From positions 186,001-250,000 of the forward strand of contig NZ_BMPB01000002.1 in the NCBI RefSeq assembly GCF_014647375.1: a stretch of 64,000 bases of DNA, in the 5' to 3' direction. Positions 36,778 to 45,690 of the stretch are shown in pieces. A program made the translations under genes and the position numbers. Below the pieces are notes generated by a model. That model worked only from the letters and a program-made list of their open reading frames with translations. It had not been told where the DNA came from and made no database searches. Every line of letters begins with the position of its first letter. The first letter of the stretch is position 1. Source of the stretch: Parabacteroides faecis. GTDB lineage: Bacteria > Bacteroidota > Bacteroidia > Bacteroidales > Tannerellaceae.

Positions 36778-38322
36778 TCAATAAATATTTGCCATACTCA
36801 CCAACGGTTCGTATAATTTTTCAATATCCTGCGCGTCGATCTCGAGCGTAAGCTGGTCGCCGGGCAGGATGGTTTGTCCGGCAGGAGGGAAGTCCTTGCG
36901 GTCACGGTGGATGTTGATGATGATACAGTTGTTTGGCAGGTGTAGTGTGTTTACTTGTTTCCCGTCGAAATAAGAACCTGCCATCACTTCAACGTCGAGC
37001 TTTAGCCGTTTTTCTTCCTGAAAGATCGGCTTTTTGATCATCTCTTCGTAAAACATGACGTTGAAAGGTTTTATCTCCAGAAGTTCCGTGAAATAATAAG
37101 TTAACCCTCCGACAACGATCGAAGGGTAGAATACCTCGAAATGTCCGGTAATCTCCGTGATCAGAATAATGGCAGTGATAGGGGTGCGCACGACGGCAAC
37201 CAGAAAGGCTGCCATCCCGATCAGCATGACATAGCTGATATTTTCCGGCGCTATAACCCCCTGTTGTACCAGTAACAAAGCGCAGATTTTACCCAATAGT
37301 CCGCCGGTGACCAATGTCGGAATAAAACTTCCTCCCGGCAGTCCGGATGAAAACGAGTAGACTGTGAACACCATGTGCAGCAACATCATTCCGGTAATCC
37401 ATAAGATGCTCTCTTTTCCGCCTAAAGCCTGTTGCATCAGGAACTGTTCGCCGCCGCCGGTCAGGTCTGTCAATGTCAGTGAGATGGTATAAGCCATGAT
37501 CAGCAATCCCAGCAGCTTGATATATTCAGGCTGCTTTATGGCAGGATACAACCTTTTGACATAAAGCATTAGCAATGAGTAGAACTTACCGAAAACGGAA
37601 ACGATAACGGCAAACAACAGAAATAGTTTGAGCTGTACTTCGAACGAAAGGTCCGGGGCGACCGCATTTATTTCGTGATAAGGGTTGATAGGGAATATCA
37701 TATTGGCGATGCCTCCGGCAACGACCCCTGCCAGAATGGTTGTGATGGCTGTCTTGGGAGCATCGAAACGTTCGATCGATTCGATAACCAGGGTAGCCGC
37801 AGCTAATGGAGCGGCAAAAGCAGCCGCCAATCCCGCACCTGCGCCTGCTGCCAGCAATTGCTTCCGTTCGCCACTCAGGATATGTCCCCATTTACCGACC
37901 AGGTCCCCGATGTACGATCCCATCTGGACGGACGGCCCCTCACGTCCCATGGAAAGACCGCTGCTCAGCGTCAGTACTCCACCGGCAAACTTAGCCAGTA
38001 ACTGCCGTAGGGAATGTTTGTAAACGATTCTGCCGTTGATCGCCCCTCGCGTCTGCGAAATACCTCCACCTGATATATAAGGCCAGCGTTTCACCAGCCA
38101 GGAGACGAAAATAAGTACACCCCAGAAAGCGAAAAATGCGATAACGTGAAGATACCAGGGAGGCGACGATTCAAAGAAATCTTTCCGGTAGTTGTAGAAA
38201 AGTTGTAATAAATAATGGTAAGGAACTGCTACCAACCCGGTTAGCAACCCTACAATAAGGCTCACGAAATAGAGCCTGGCATCCACCAGTTTCAGCTTTA
38301 ATATCCTCCAGTTTACCTTCAT
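36778..38322 (-). CDS. ClC-family chloride channel or Cl-/H+ antiporter with a TrkA-C tail
   Basis: The 514-residue protein has about ten membrane helices and the ClC selectivity motifs: SGGGISQTRG (GSGIP-like), GREGPSVQMG with the gating glutamate, and GGSFIPTLVTGG. Residues about 440-514 form a small C-terminal cytoplasmic domain like TrkA-C (DVEVMAGSYFDGKQV to GDQLTLEIDAQDIEKL), common in Bacteroidetes ClC proteins. It moves chloride, possibly against protons, in the inner membrane. It converges on the YidE-type gene with only 10 bp between stops. Confidence 0.93.
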   Translation of the reverse strand: MKVNWRILKLKLVDARLYFVSLIVGLLTGLVAVPYHYLLQLFYNYRKDFFESSPPWYLHVIAFFAFWGVLIFVSWLVKRWPYISGGGISQTRGAINGRIVYKHSLRQLLAKFAGGVLTLSSGLSMGREGPSVQMGSYIGDLVGKWGHILSGERKQLLAAGAGAGLAAAFAAPLAAATLVIESIERFDAPKTAITTILAGVVAGGIANMIFPINPYHEINAVAPDLSFEVQLKLFLLFAVIVSVFGKFYSLLMLYVKRLYPAIKQPEYIKLLGLLIMAYTISLTLTDLTGGGEQFLMQQALGGKESILWITGMMLLHMVFTVYSFSSGLPGGSFIPTLVTGGLLGKICALLLVQQGVIAPENISYVMLIGMAAFLVAVVRTPITAIILITEITGHFEVFYPSIVVGGLTYYFTELLEIKPFNVMFYEEMIKKPIFQEEKRLKLDVEVMAGSYFDGKQVNTLHLPNNCIIINIHRDRKDFPPAGQTILPGDQLTLEIDAQDIEKLYEPLVSMANIY

Positions 38323-38370
38323 AAGCTCGATAAAAACAAGACTGAATCGGCTTTGGTTTAGAGAAAATAG

Positions 38371-38378
38371 TATCTTTG
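38371..38378 (+). promoter_or_regulatory. Predicted promoter for the 74-residue protein and GH95 genes
   Basis: TATCTTTG is a full TAnnTTTG match, about 32 nt upstream of the ATG at 38411. Confidence 0.5.
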
Positions 38379-38410
38379 TGTATTGTTGAATTAAAATAAA
38401 TTAGATTATT

Positions 38411-38635
38411 ATGGATACCCCGAGATACAAAACGATCATCAGCGTATTGAACTCATCCTGTGAAGGTTTCGATGAATATATAGAAATGAGTAAACGGATC
38501 AGCCTGTTTATTGAAACAAACGGAGCGAGCGAATCCGGCGGAATGATGGAAGAAAGTTATTTAGGGCAATATGTTGTTCTTCAGGATGAGCTTTATAAAC
38601 TGGCATTGGAAAAGAAAAGGAACGAATCGTGTTAA
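38411..38635 (+). CDS. Small conserved protein of unknown function
   Basis: The 74-residue soluble protein (MDTPRYKTIISVLNSSCEG...) is helical and acidic in the middle and basic at the end (ALEKKRNESC). I do not recognise a family. It has its own promoter-like element 32 nt upstream, and the GH95 gene starts 10 bp after its stop, so the two are probably co-transcribed. Confidence 0.6.
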   Translation: MDTPRYKTIISVLNSSCEGFDEYIEMSKRISLFIETNGASESGGMMEESYLGQYVVLQDELYKLALEKKRNESC

Positions 38636-38645
38636 GAGTATTATT

Positions 38646-41042
38646 ATGAAAAAGAAATGGTTGTGTCTGGTTTTTAGTTTCGGACTACTGGTGCAAGGTC
38701 TGTCCGCACAGGAAAGCCCTGTGAAGATGTGGTATGACAAACCTTCGGACGACTGGATGAAGTCGTTGCCCATCGGTAACGGGCGGTTGAGTGGAATGGT
38801 ATTCGGGGGCATAGAAAAAGACAATATAGCCTTCAATGAGATCACGCTCTGGTCCGGACAGCCCGACCCGGAACAGGAGAAGCCTTTCGGAAAAGAGGCA
38901 TGGCGGGATATACAGCAGATGTTTCTGGATGGTAAACTGGAGGAAGGGAACGCCCTGGCTTCAGAAAAGCTGGTCGGCGTTCGCAATTCTTTCGGAACGC
39001 ATGTCCCTTTCGGTGATATAGAACTGACTTTCAGGCAAAGTGGCGGAGCAACAGAAAGTTATATCCGTTCGCTTGATCTTGCCAGGGGTGTTGCATCCGT
39101 AACCTATCAGCAGGATGGCGTGACCTATGCTCGTGAATATTTTTGTTCTAATCCGGCTAATGTCCTGGTGGTACGTCTCAGTGCCTCGGAGAAAGGAAAA
39201 CAGAATCTGGAAGTCGGTTTGAATCCATTAAGGAAATCCGTTGTAACGACGGAAGGAGATGCCATTTCTTTTTCCGGCCAGGTCGATTTTCCAACCTTTG
39301 GTCCCGGTGGTGTAAACTTCTACGGGAAAGTGAAAGTTCTGACGGAAGGAGGGATTATCAGACAGAATAAGGAAAGCCTGTCTGTGGAAAATGCCGATGA
39401 AGTAGTCCTTATAGCAGACCTTCGTACGGATTTTGTGCCGGGAGATATGAAGGAAGTGGTTTTATCTACAGTGGAAAATGCCGGAAAGAAAGGAGTTGAA
39501 ACATTAATGCAAGAACATGAAGCGGATTTCGGCCGTCTATTCAACCGTGTCAGTCTTTCTTTGGGCACAGCGAAAAATGATATAGCTACGGATGAACGCC
39601 TGAAGTTACTGAAAGAAGGGAATAACGACCCGGACCTGATTGCCCTGTTTTGCCAGTACGGACGTTATCTGCTGATCTCCGCATCACGGGAAAATTCTCC
39701 GTTACCTGCCAATCTTCAGGGAATATGGAATGATAATCTGGCATGCAACATGGAATGGAGTTGCGACTACCATCTGGATATCAATACACAACAGAATTAC
39801 TGGGCTGCCAATGTCGGTAACCTTGGTGAATGTAATGTTCCCCTGTTCAATTATATAGGAACCTTGGCCGAAGCCGGGGCAAAAACGGCTAAGACGGTTT
39901 ATGGTTGTGAAGGCTGGGTCGCTCATACAATGGCGAATGTCTGGGGATTTACGGCTCCGGGCTGGGGAACAGGCTGGGGGCTTCATCCTACGGGCGGTGC
40001 ATGGCTGGCAACTCACCTGTGGGATTATTACCGCTTTACAAACGATGAAGTGTTCCTGTTGAGAGCCTATCCGATTCTGAAACAATCGGCATTATTCTTC
40101 CTCGACTATATGATAGAAGATTCGAATAGCGGTTATCTGGTCACCGGTCCGTCTACTTCACCCGAAAATGCATTTCTTTGGAACGGCAAACAGTTGCCGC
40201 TTTCCATGATGCCGACTTGTGACAGGGTGATCGTTTATGAGATATTGAATGCCTGCCAGAGTGCAGCCGAGTTATTACAGGTAGATGAAGAATTAAGAGG
40301 ACGTGTGATCGATGCAATCGACCGGTTGCCTCCTTTTAAAATAGGGAAATACGGTCAGCTTCAGGAGTGGCAGGAAGACTATGAGGAGGCCGTCCCTAAT
40401 CACCGGCATACCAGCCATCTGCTTGCTTTGTATCCTTATGCACAGATAACGCCGGAAGAAACGCCCGAATGGACGAAAGCCGCTGCTGTGACTATCGACC
40501 GCCGTCTGAATGCAGCCGATTGGGAAGACGTGGAATGGAGCAGGGCCAATATGATCAATTTCTTTGCCCGCCTGAAGGATAGCAAAAAAGCCAGTGAAAG
40601 TGTGTTGGGATTAATAAACGACCTGAGTCGCGAGAACATGCTGACGATCTCTCCGAAAGGTATTGCCGGTGCTCCGACGGATATATTCGTTTTCGACGGT
40701 AACGAAGCCGGTGCAGCCGGTATTATGGAGATGTTGCTCCAGAGCCACGAAGAATATGTGGAACTCCTTCCATGCTTGCCGGAAGAATGGAATACGGGCA
40801 GTTATAAAGGTTTATGTGCCCGCGGTGGTTTTCAGGTTGATCTGTCCTGGAACGATGGGACTGTTAAGCATGCGCAGATTACTGCAACAACCGATAATAC
40901 CTTGAAGTTGAAGTTACCCGACCGGACCGGACATGAGAAGTATTATAAGAATAAGAAGATATTCGATCCGATCACTCTCCCTTACGGTATCGTAAGAGTG
41001 GACATGCAAAAAGGTGATATTTTTGAAGTCGCTTATGATTGA
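38646..41042 (+). CDS. Glycoside hydrolase family 95 (alpha-L-fucosidase or alpha-L-galactosidase type)
   Basis: The 798-residue protein starts at the ATG at 38646 with a signal peptide (MKKKWLCLVFSFGLLVQGLSAQ); the longer open frame to 38571 would bury this signal and overlap the gene before it. GH95 landmarks are WMKSLPIGNGRLSGMVFGGI, NEITLWSGQ, LPANLQGIWNDNLACNMEWSCDYHLDINTQQNYW, HRHTSHLLALYP and the C-terminal FDGNEAGAAGIMEMLLQS. It is an inverting exo-enzyme acting on terminal alpha-1,2-linked L-fucose or L-galactose. Where some GH95 enzymes have two asparagines (NIN), this one has DIN. The exported enzyme probably acts in the periplasm. No SusC/SusD pair lies next to it, so it is not in a standard PUL here. 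Confidence 0.9.
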   Translation: MKKKWLCLVFSFGLLVQGLSAQESPVKMWYDKPSDDWMKSLPIGNGRLSGMVFGGIEKDNIAFNEITLWSGQPDPEQEKPFGKEAWRDIQQMFLDGKLEEGNALASEKLVGVRNSFGTHVPFGDIELTFRQSGGATESYIRSLDLARGVASVTYQQDGVTYAREYFCSNPANVLVVRLSASEKGKQNLEVGLNPLRKSVVTTEGDAISFSGQVDFPTFGPGGVNFYGKVKVLTEGGIIRQNKESLSVENADEVVLIADLRTDFVPGDMKEVVLSTVENAGKKGVETLMQEHEADFGRLFNRVSLSLGTAKNDIATDERLKLLKEGNNDPDLIALFCQYGRYLLISASRENSPLPANLQGIWNDNLACNMEWSCDYHLDINTQQNYWAANVGNLGECNVPLFNYIGTLAEAGAKTAKTVYGCEGWVAHTMANVWGFTAPGWGTGWGLHPTGGAWLATHLWDYYRFTNDEVFLLRAYPILKQSALFFLDYMIEDSNSGYLVTGPSTSPENAFLWNGKQLPLSMMPTCDRVIVYEILNACQSAAELLQVDEELRGRVIDAIDRLPPFKIGKYGQLQEWQEDYEEAVPNHRHTSHLLALYPYAQITPEETPEWTKAAAVTIDRRLNAADWEDVEWSRANMINFFARLKDSKKASESVLGLINDLSRENMLTISPKGIAGAPTDIFVFDGNEAGAAGIMEMLLQSHEEYVELLPCLPEEWNTGSYKGLCARGGFQVDLSWNDGTVKHAQITATTDNTLKLKLPDRTGHEKYYKNKKIFDPITLPYGIVRVDMQKGDIFEVAYD

Positions 41043-41060
41043 TTGAAGTCTGATGCCGGA

Positions 41061-42020
41061 TTAATCCAGCATCAGACTCATATATGCTTCCCGGTTCGGG
41101 TATCCCATGACGATCCGGGTAAATGTTTGAATATCCATATCCTTCAGATTCTGCTCCGTTAAGGGACTATCCTTATGTGTAGACAGCCAGTGATGTCTTA
41201 ACCTTTCGGTGTCGATAACTCGAGCCATCCCGAAAGGACGGGTTGCCGGTATGACCGGAGGGGTTTTGTAGGTTGCCCTATTTACATTGTTTTGTAGGGT
41301 CGCTTCCTGCAACAAAAGATTTGCCACCCGGTCGTCATCGTAGAAGAATTCTTTTACATACACCTGCTTTTTCTCTTCCGGAAGTGTGTTGTCCGGTGAA
41401 AGAACGAAAGCCATGCCGATCGGCTGGTCTTTTTCATTCAATGCGGTAAGCATTTGTCCTCCGTCCAGTTGCAAATCGCGCAGTATTGTTATAAAATCAT
41501 CCTGGGTATGCAGTACACAACATTTTCTTTCACGGAGTTTCCGGTTGAAATACGCATATAATTTATCGATGGAAGGAACTTCCGGCGGAACGACCGTGAT
41601 CTCGGGTGCATAAACGGGAGTTTCCGGGCGTGTGTAAACTTCTTCGGAATAATCGAACGCTTCCGTATATCCTTGTACACGGTAGTAGTCGAACAACCAG
41701 GGATCAGCAGGGATCAGAGCCGTTACGGCAACCGAACGGTATTTCATTTCCTCAAATGCATTCTGCAGGAGTTCCCGCATCAGTCCTTTACCCCGCATGG
41801 AGGGGAGGGTACAGGCGCCGGAGATATAAGCTACGGATATCTCTGTACCATAATAAGTCATTGTGTAAGGCAGCATCTGCAAGGCAGATACCACCTGTCC
41901 GTTCTTTTCGATGACCAGTGTATTCTCTTCTTTGTACACCCGGTCGAAATAAAGGCGAATGAACTCTTCTGAATCATTGAACGAGAGACGCCATAGATCG
42001 ATTATTTGCTGCTTGTTCAT
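41061..42020 (-). CDS. GNAT-family N-acetyltransferase
   Basis: From the ATG at 42018-42020 the protein has 319 residues. The N-terminal half is a GNAT domain with AYISGACTLPSMRGKGLMRELLQNAF, the acetyl-CoA-binding R-G-K-G loop, followed by IPADPWLFDYYRVQGYTEAF. The C-terminal half resembles the second domain of Eis-like acetyltransferases. It is cytoplasmic; the substrate is unknown. The start lies inside the end of the upstream DUF2156 gene, a 47-bp overlap in another frame, so the two are coupled. A 12-residue longer frame exists but begins with a basic, unlikely leader. Confidence 0.85.
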   Translation of the reverse strand: MNKQQIIDLWRLSFNDSEEFIRLYFDRVYKEENTLVIEKNGQVVSALQMLPYTMTYYGTEISVAYISGACTLPSMRGKGLMRELLQNAFEEMKYRSVAVTALIPADPWLFDYYRVQGYTEAFDYSEEVYTRPETPVYAPEITVVPPEVPSIDKLYAYFNRKLRERKCCVLHTQDDFITILRDLQLDGGQMLTALNEKDQPIGMAFVLSPDNTLPEEKKQVYVKEFFYDDDRVANLLLQEATLQNNVNRATYKTPPVIPATRPFGMARVIDTERLRHHWLSTHKDSPLTEQNLKDMDIQTFTRIVMGYPNREAYMSLMLD

Positions 42021-42936
42021 CTTGTTTATTATTTTGCGTTTTCTTAATCGCGGCACTCTTTTCTAATAGTATGACCGGGTTATAAGAAAGTTTTGCTTTC
42101 CGCAATCCCGGGATACCGAGGTCCTCTTCGCGGTTAACGTAGATGAATTTTTCCGGCAGGCGCGATGCGAATTCCTGATTGATAACAGTGTAAGCACCCT
42201 CATAGTTCACATCCGCTTTTTCTACATGAACTCCGAACGTATCATGGTTGATCGGTGCTCCGAAGGTGAAGGCGATCACTTTTCCGTCTACCAGCAATGC
42301 GCCTCCGAGTAGTCCCAGTTCGTCGAAGTGATTAAGCGCATACGTCATGGAAATACGTTCGTAGTTCAGATCTTCGGCATCGTCTTCCGTCTTGTTGGCC
42401 TTATACCAGGTACATTCCAGTTTCAGGCATTGTTGGATCAGATCGGGAGTGATAGGCGCATATTCGTATTCATATCTTTTTTTGAAATTATTAATATGAT
42501 TGCGCTTCGATTGATACTTTTTACCTTTCAGTAATGCCAGATCTTCACGCAGGTAGATATAATCGAAATAATCGCGTTCGGGAATATAGAAGAACCCGCC
42601 GGGCAATGCTTGCTCCAGTATATCTTTGGCATCCGGTGTGACTCCCAACATGCAAAGCGGGTGTCCATGTGCCAGGGAGTCTGCTTCGAGTAATTCCAGC
42701 GCGTGCTTCAGGTCTCCCTTTCCGGCAGGTGTCATGTAAACGAGACGGCTTTTATCTTCTATCCAAAAACGGATCAGCAGAAAACCATCGACAATGGCAA
42801 ATTCGGTTTCATACAGAAAGCGCCAGCTGCAAATGTTGGCAAACGAATAATCGCAATTACGATAGTTATGAGGATAAATAAATGATGTTATAAGTTCTTT
42901 ATCCTCTATTTTAATTGGTTTAAAAGGAATCTTCAT
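41974..42936 (-). CDS. DUF2156 acyltransferase-like protein (MprF C-terminal domain type)
   Basis: The 320-residue protein resembles the cytoplasmic catalytic domain of phosphatidylglycerol lysyltransferases, a double GNAT fold. Segments are FIYPHNYRNCDYSFANICSW, KYQSKRNHINNFKKRYEYEY, and GGALLVDGKVIAFTFGAPIN near residue 230, then YVNREEDLGIPGLRKAKLSYNP, which is typical of this group. There is no membrane part, so it may modify a soluble aminoacyl or peptide substrate rather than a lipid. I chose the ATG at 42934-42936 over one 7 residues upstream. A -7 element TATATTTG lies at 42955-42962 on the minus strand. The last 25 residues are low-complexity and overlap the GNAT gene start. Confidence 0.82.
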   Translation of the reverse strand: MKIPFKPIKIEDKELITSFIYPHNYRNCDYSFANICSWRFLYETEFAIVDGFLLIRFWIEDKSRLVYMTPAGKGDLKHALELLEADSLAHGHPLCMLGVTPDAKDILEQALPGGFFYIPERDYFDYIYLREDLALLKGKKYQSKRNHINNFKKRYEYEYAPITPDLIQQCLKLECTWYKANKTEDDAEDLNYERISMTYALNHFDELGLLGGALLVDGKVIAFTFGAPINHDTFGVHVEKADVNYEGAYTVINQEFASRLPEKFIYVNREEDLGIPGLRKAKLSYNPVILLEKSAAIKKTQNNKQDEQAANNRSMASLVQ

Positions 42937-42986
42937 ACTTTTCTTTTTGTCGTACAAATATAAAACTAATAAGTGTCCGCTAATGT

Positions 42987-44846
42987 TTAAAACGGAAATA
43001 TTAAAGGCAGCACAAAGATCATAATAATTCCCATAATAATCTGCAGAGGTAATCCGACTTTTACATAATCCATAAATGTATACTTACCTGCCGACATCAC
43101 AAGCGCATTGGGCGGTGTAGAGAATGGGGAGGCAAAACACATACTGGCTCCGACCGTTACGGCAAGCAGGAACGGATAAGGACTTACGCCTATAGAAAGG
43201 GCTGACTGTAAAGCGATAGGTGCTACCAGTACGGCCGTTGCCGTATTACTGATAAACATCGTCAGTAGTGAAGTCGTGAAATAGATACCCGCCATCAGGA
43301 CAAGCGGTCCGTAATTACCCAGGCCGCCAACCAGCTTTTCAGAGATCAGCGACGAAGCCCCTGTTTTTTCCAGTGCCAGCGACATCGGTAACATGGCGGC
43401 AATCAGGACAATGCTTTCCCAATTGATCGTTTTATATGCATCTTCTACGTTCCGAAAACAACCGGTCAGTACCATTAATATAGCAGCTATCAGTACGGCT
43501 GCGACTGGTGGAATAGGTATAAAATCGAAAACCATGGCAGCGATCATCAGGATCATGATACCGGCAGCGACGGGTGCTTTGTAGTCGAGTGTGACTTTGG
43601 ATGCCTCTTCGACAGGTTGTCCCAATACTACCCATTGCGATTGTTTCTTGCTCATGCGGGCAATATCATCCCAGTTTCCTTGTATCAGCAGAAGATCTCC
43701 CGCGTGCATCTTTACGTCCTTTACATCGGATAGGATATATTCGTTACCCCGTTCTATTCCCAGGATATTGACGGAATATTTATCGCGGAAACCGGAATCT
43801 TTGACTGCCCTGTTGATCAGCTTGGAATCGGGCATCAATAAAACTTCTGCAATCCCGATTTCACGGACACTTAGTTTTTCATTGTCACCGGTGAATTCGG
43901 AGACCTTGGATTCGGTCAGGTCCAGATGGTTTTCTTCAACGAACTTATTAATATTATCGAAGCTGCCGAATACATATAATATATCTTCTTCCTGTATTTC
44001 TGTATCGGGACCGGCCAGTTTCTGGTCGACCGTTTTCATGAAACGGCTCTGTGAGGAGGATTTGCGCCTGATCTCCAGAATCGTCAGATTGTATAGGCTG
44101 GTGATATTCAATTCCTGTAGTTTCTTGTTCCGTATTCGTGAATCTTTATGGACACGTACACGGTACAGATTATCGGAAAGGCTATACTTGTTTGCCAGTT
44201 CCTGCGGTGAACGTCCGGTAGACGCATCGTTCTTTTTAGTATCTTCTTTTTTGGAGAGGAACCATTTGCTGAGCGGGATCAGAATAATGACACCGACAGT
44301 TATACAGACGATACCGATTGGAGTGAACGAAAAGAAGGACAGGTCTTTATAGCCTGCATTGGAAAGTGCTTCCTGTACAACGAGGTTGGGAGGGGTACCG
44401 ATCAGAGTCGCCATACCTCCCATACTGCTTGCGAATGCCAAAGGCATCAGGAAACGGCTCGGGCTGATATTGGCATTTACAGCCATACTGACAACGATAG
44501 GTAGCATAAGGGCAACGGTTCCTGTGTTGCTGACGAACGCCCCGATAAAGGCTGTTACCAACATGATCAGAATGAAAAGTTTAATCTCGCTGGTACCTGC
44601 CAGCTGCAATATTTTACTGCCGATCATTTTGGCCAGGCCGGTCTTGAAGATCGCACCGCCTACCACAAACAGACCGACCATCATAATAACGACGGAGTTG
44701 GAAAAACCTGAAAGTGCCTCTTCGGGAGTCAGGATATTGAACACCATTAATAAGACCAGGGCACATAATGCAACAAGGTCTGAACGTATTTTCCCATTAA
44801 CAAAAAAGACTGCCGACAAGGCTAGAATAATAAGAGTTGTTATCAT
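42987..44846 (-). CDS. SLC13/DASS-family anion permease with two TrkA-C domains
   Basis: The 619-residue protein has an N-terminal membrane half with SNTGTVALMLPIVVSMA and GGMATLIGTPPNLVVQEAL, a central cytoplasmic region with two TrkA-C domains (about residues 210-305 and 315-400), and a C-terminal membrane half with FISNTATAVLVAPIALQSALS and FASPFSTPPNALVMSAGKY. The paired SNT motifs mark the two halves of the divalent anion:sodium symporter fold. Substrates of the family include sulfate, phosphate and dicarboxylates; the TrkA-C insert is common in the sulfate-type group. A -7 element (TATTTTTG) lies at 44944-44951 on the minus strand. Confidence 0.9.
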   Translation of the reverse strand: MITTLIILALSAVFFVNGKIRSDLVALCALVLLMVFNILTPEEALSGFSNSVVIMMVGLFVVGGAIFKTGLAKMIGSKILQLAGTSEIKLFILIMLVTAFIGAFVSNTGTVALMLPIVVSMAVNANISPSRFLMPLAFASSMGGMATLIGTPPNLVVQEALSNAGYKDLSFFSFTPIGIVCITVGVIILIPLSKWFLSKKEDTKKNDASTGRSPQELANKYSLSDNLYRVRVHKDSRIRNKKLQELNITSLYNLTILEIRRKSSSQSRFMKTVDQKLAGPDTEIQEEDILYVFGSFDNINKFVEENHLDLTESKVSEFTGDNEKLSVREIGIAEVLLMPDSKLINRAVKDSGFRDKYSVNILGIERGNEYILSDVKDVKMHAGDLLLIQGNWDDIARMSKKQSQWVVLGQPVEEASKVTLDYKAPVAAGIMILMIAAMVFDFIPIPPVAAVLIAAILMVLTGCFRNVEDAYKTINWESIVLIAAMLPMSLALEKTGASSLISEKLVGGLGNYGPLVLMAGIYFTTSLLTMFISNTATAVLVAPIALQSALSIGVSPYPFLLAVTVGASMCFASPFSTPPNALVMSAGKYTFMDYVKVGLPLQIIMGIIMIFVLPLIFPF

Positions 44847-45063
44847 AAAAAGTTATTAAGATGGTTTTTACTAAACACAAAATCCCACTGTAATATAAAC
44901 CGGAAAGTTTGTTTATATGTTTACCTAATACCTGATTTTAGTACAAAAATAGTAGAAACATTGATACTATAATACATATCCGCCTGCCAAATTCAAGTTT
45001 GGTCATCAACCAAATACTGGTATGGATTGTTTTCTGTAAAATAAAGATATAGTGGATAGGGAT

Positions 45064-45627
45064 ATGAAGTATTTGATTATTATATGTATGTTTTTATATC
45101 AGTTGCCAGGTTTTTCACAAGACAGAAAAAATATGAATTCTAATAAAAAGGAGAAAGTGACAATGGAAAAGACAACTTATCAAAAGCCGGACGATGCAGC
45201 CTTACGGAATATATTGACCGATGAACAGTATGCAGTAACCCAGAAGAATGCAACTGAACATCCTTTCCATAACGAATATTGGAATGAATTTCGTGAAGGT
45301 ATTTATGTCGATATTACGACAGGTGAACCTTTGTTCATCTCTACCGATAAATTCGACTCCGGATGCGGCTGGCCCAGTTTCTCGAAACCGATCGACAAAA
45401 AACTGGTAAAGGAAAAACTGGATACTTCGCATGGTATGACGCGTGTGGAAGTGCGTAGCCATACAGGTGACGCGCACCTGGGGCATGTTTTTACCGATGG
45501 TCCGGCAGAGTCAGGGGGCTTGCGTTATTGCATAAATAGTGCTTCGCTACGTTTCATCCCTAAAGGTAAGATGAAAGCGGAAGGATATGGTGAATATCTT
45601 TCTTTATTAGAGAAAACGCATAAATAA
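45064..45627 (+). CDS. msrB: Exported peptide-methionine (R)-S-oxide reductase
   Basis: From the ATG at 45064 the protein has 187 residues with a short signal peptide ([19 protein letters not shown]); a GTG at 45052 is a less likely start. The MsrB fold shows [35 protein letters not shown] (Cys101), and [17 protein letters not shown] with the conserved histidines. The catalytic site is [11 protein letters not shown] (Cys156). The two zinc-binding CxxC pairs of many MsrB proteins are absent. It repairs R-methionine sulfoxide in periplasmic or surface proteins. Confidence 0.95.
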   Translation: MKYLIIICMFLYQLPGFSQDRKNMNSNKKEKVTMEKTTYQKPDDAALRNILTDEQYAVTQKNATEHPFHNEYWNEFREGIYVDITTGEPLFISTDKFDSGCGWPSFSKPIDKKLVKEKLDTSHGMTRVEVRSHTGDAHLGHVFTDGPAESGGLRYCINSASLRFIPKGKMKAEGYGEYLSLLEKTHK

Positions 45628-45690
45628 TTGCATGGCTGCAATGAATATATTATCTTCGCGGGATTGTTAACAACGACTGATGTGAAGAGA

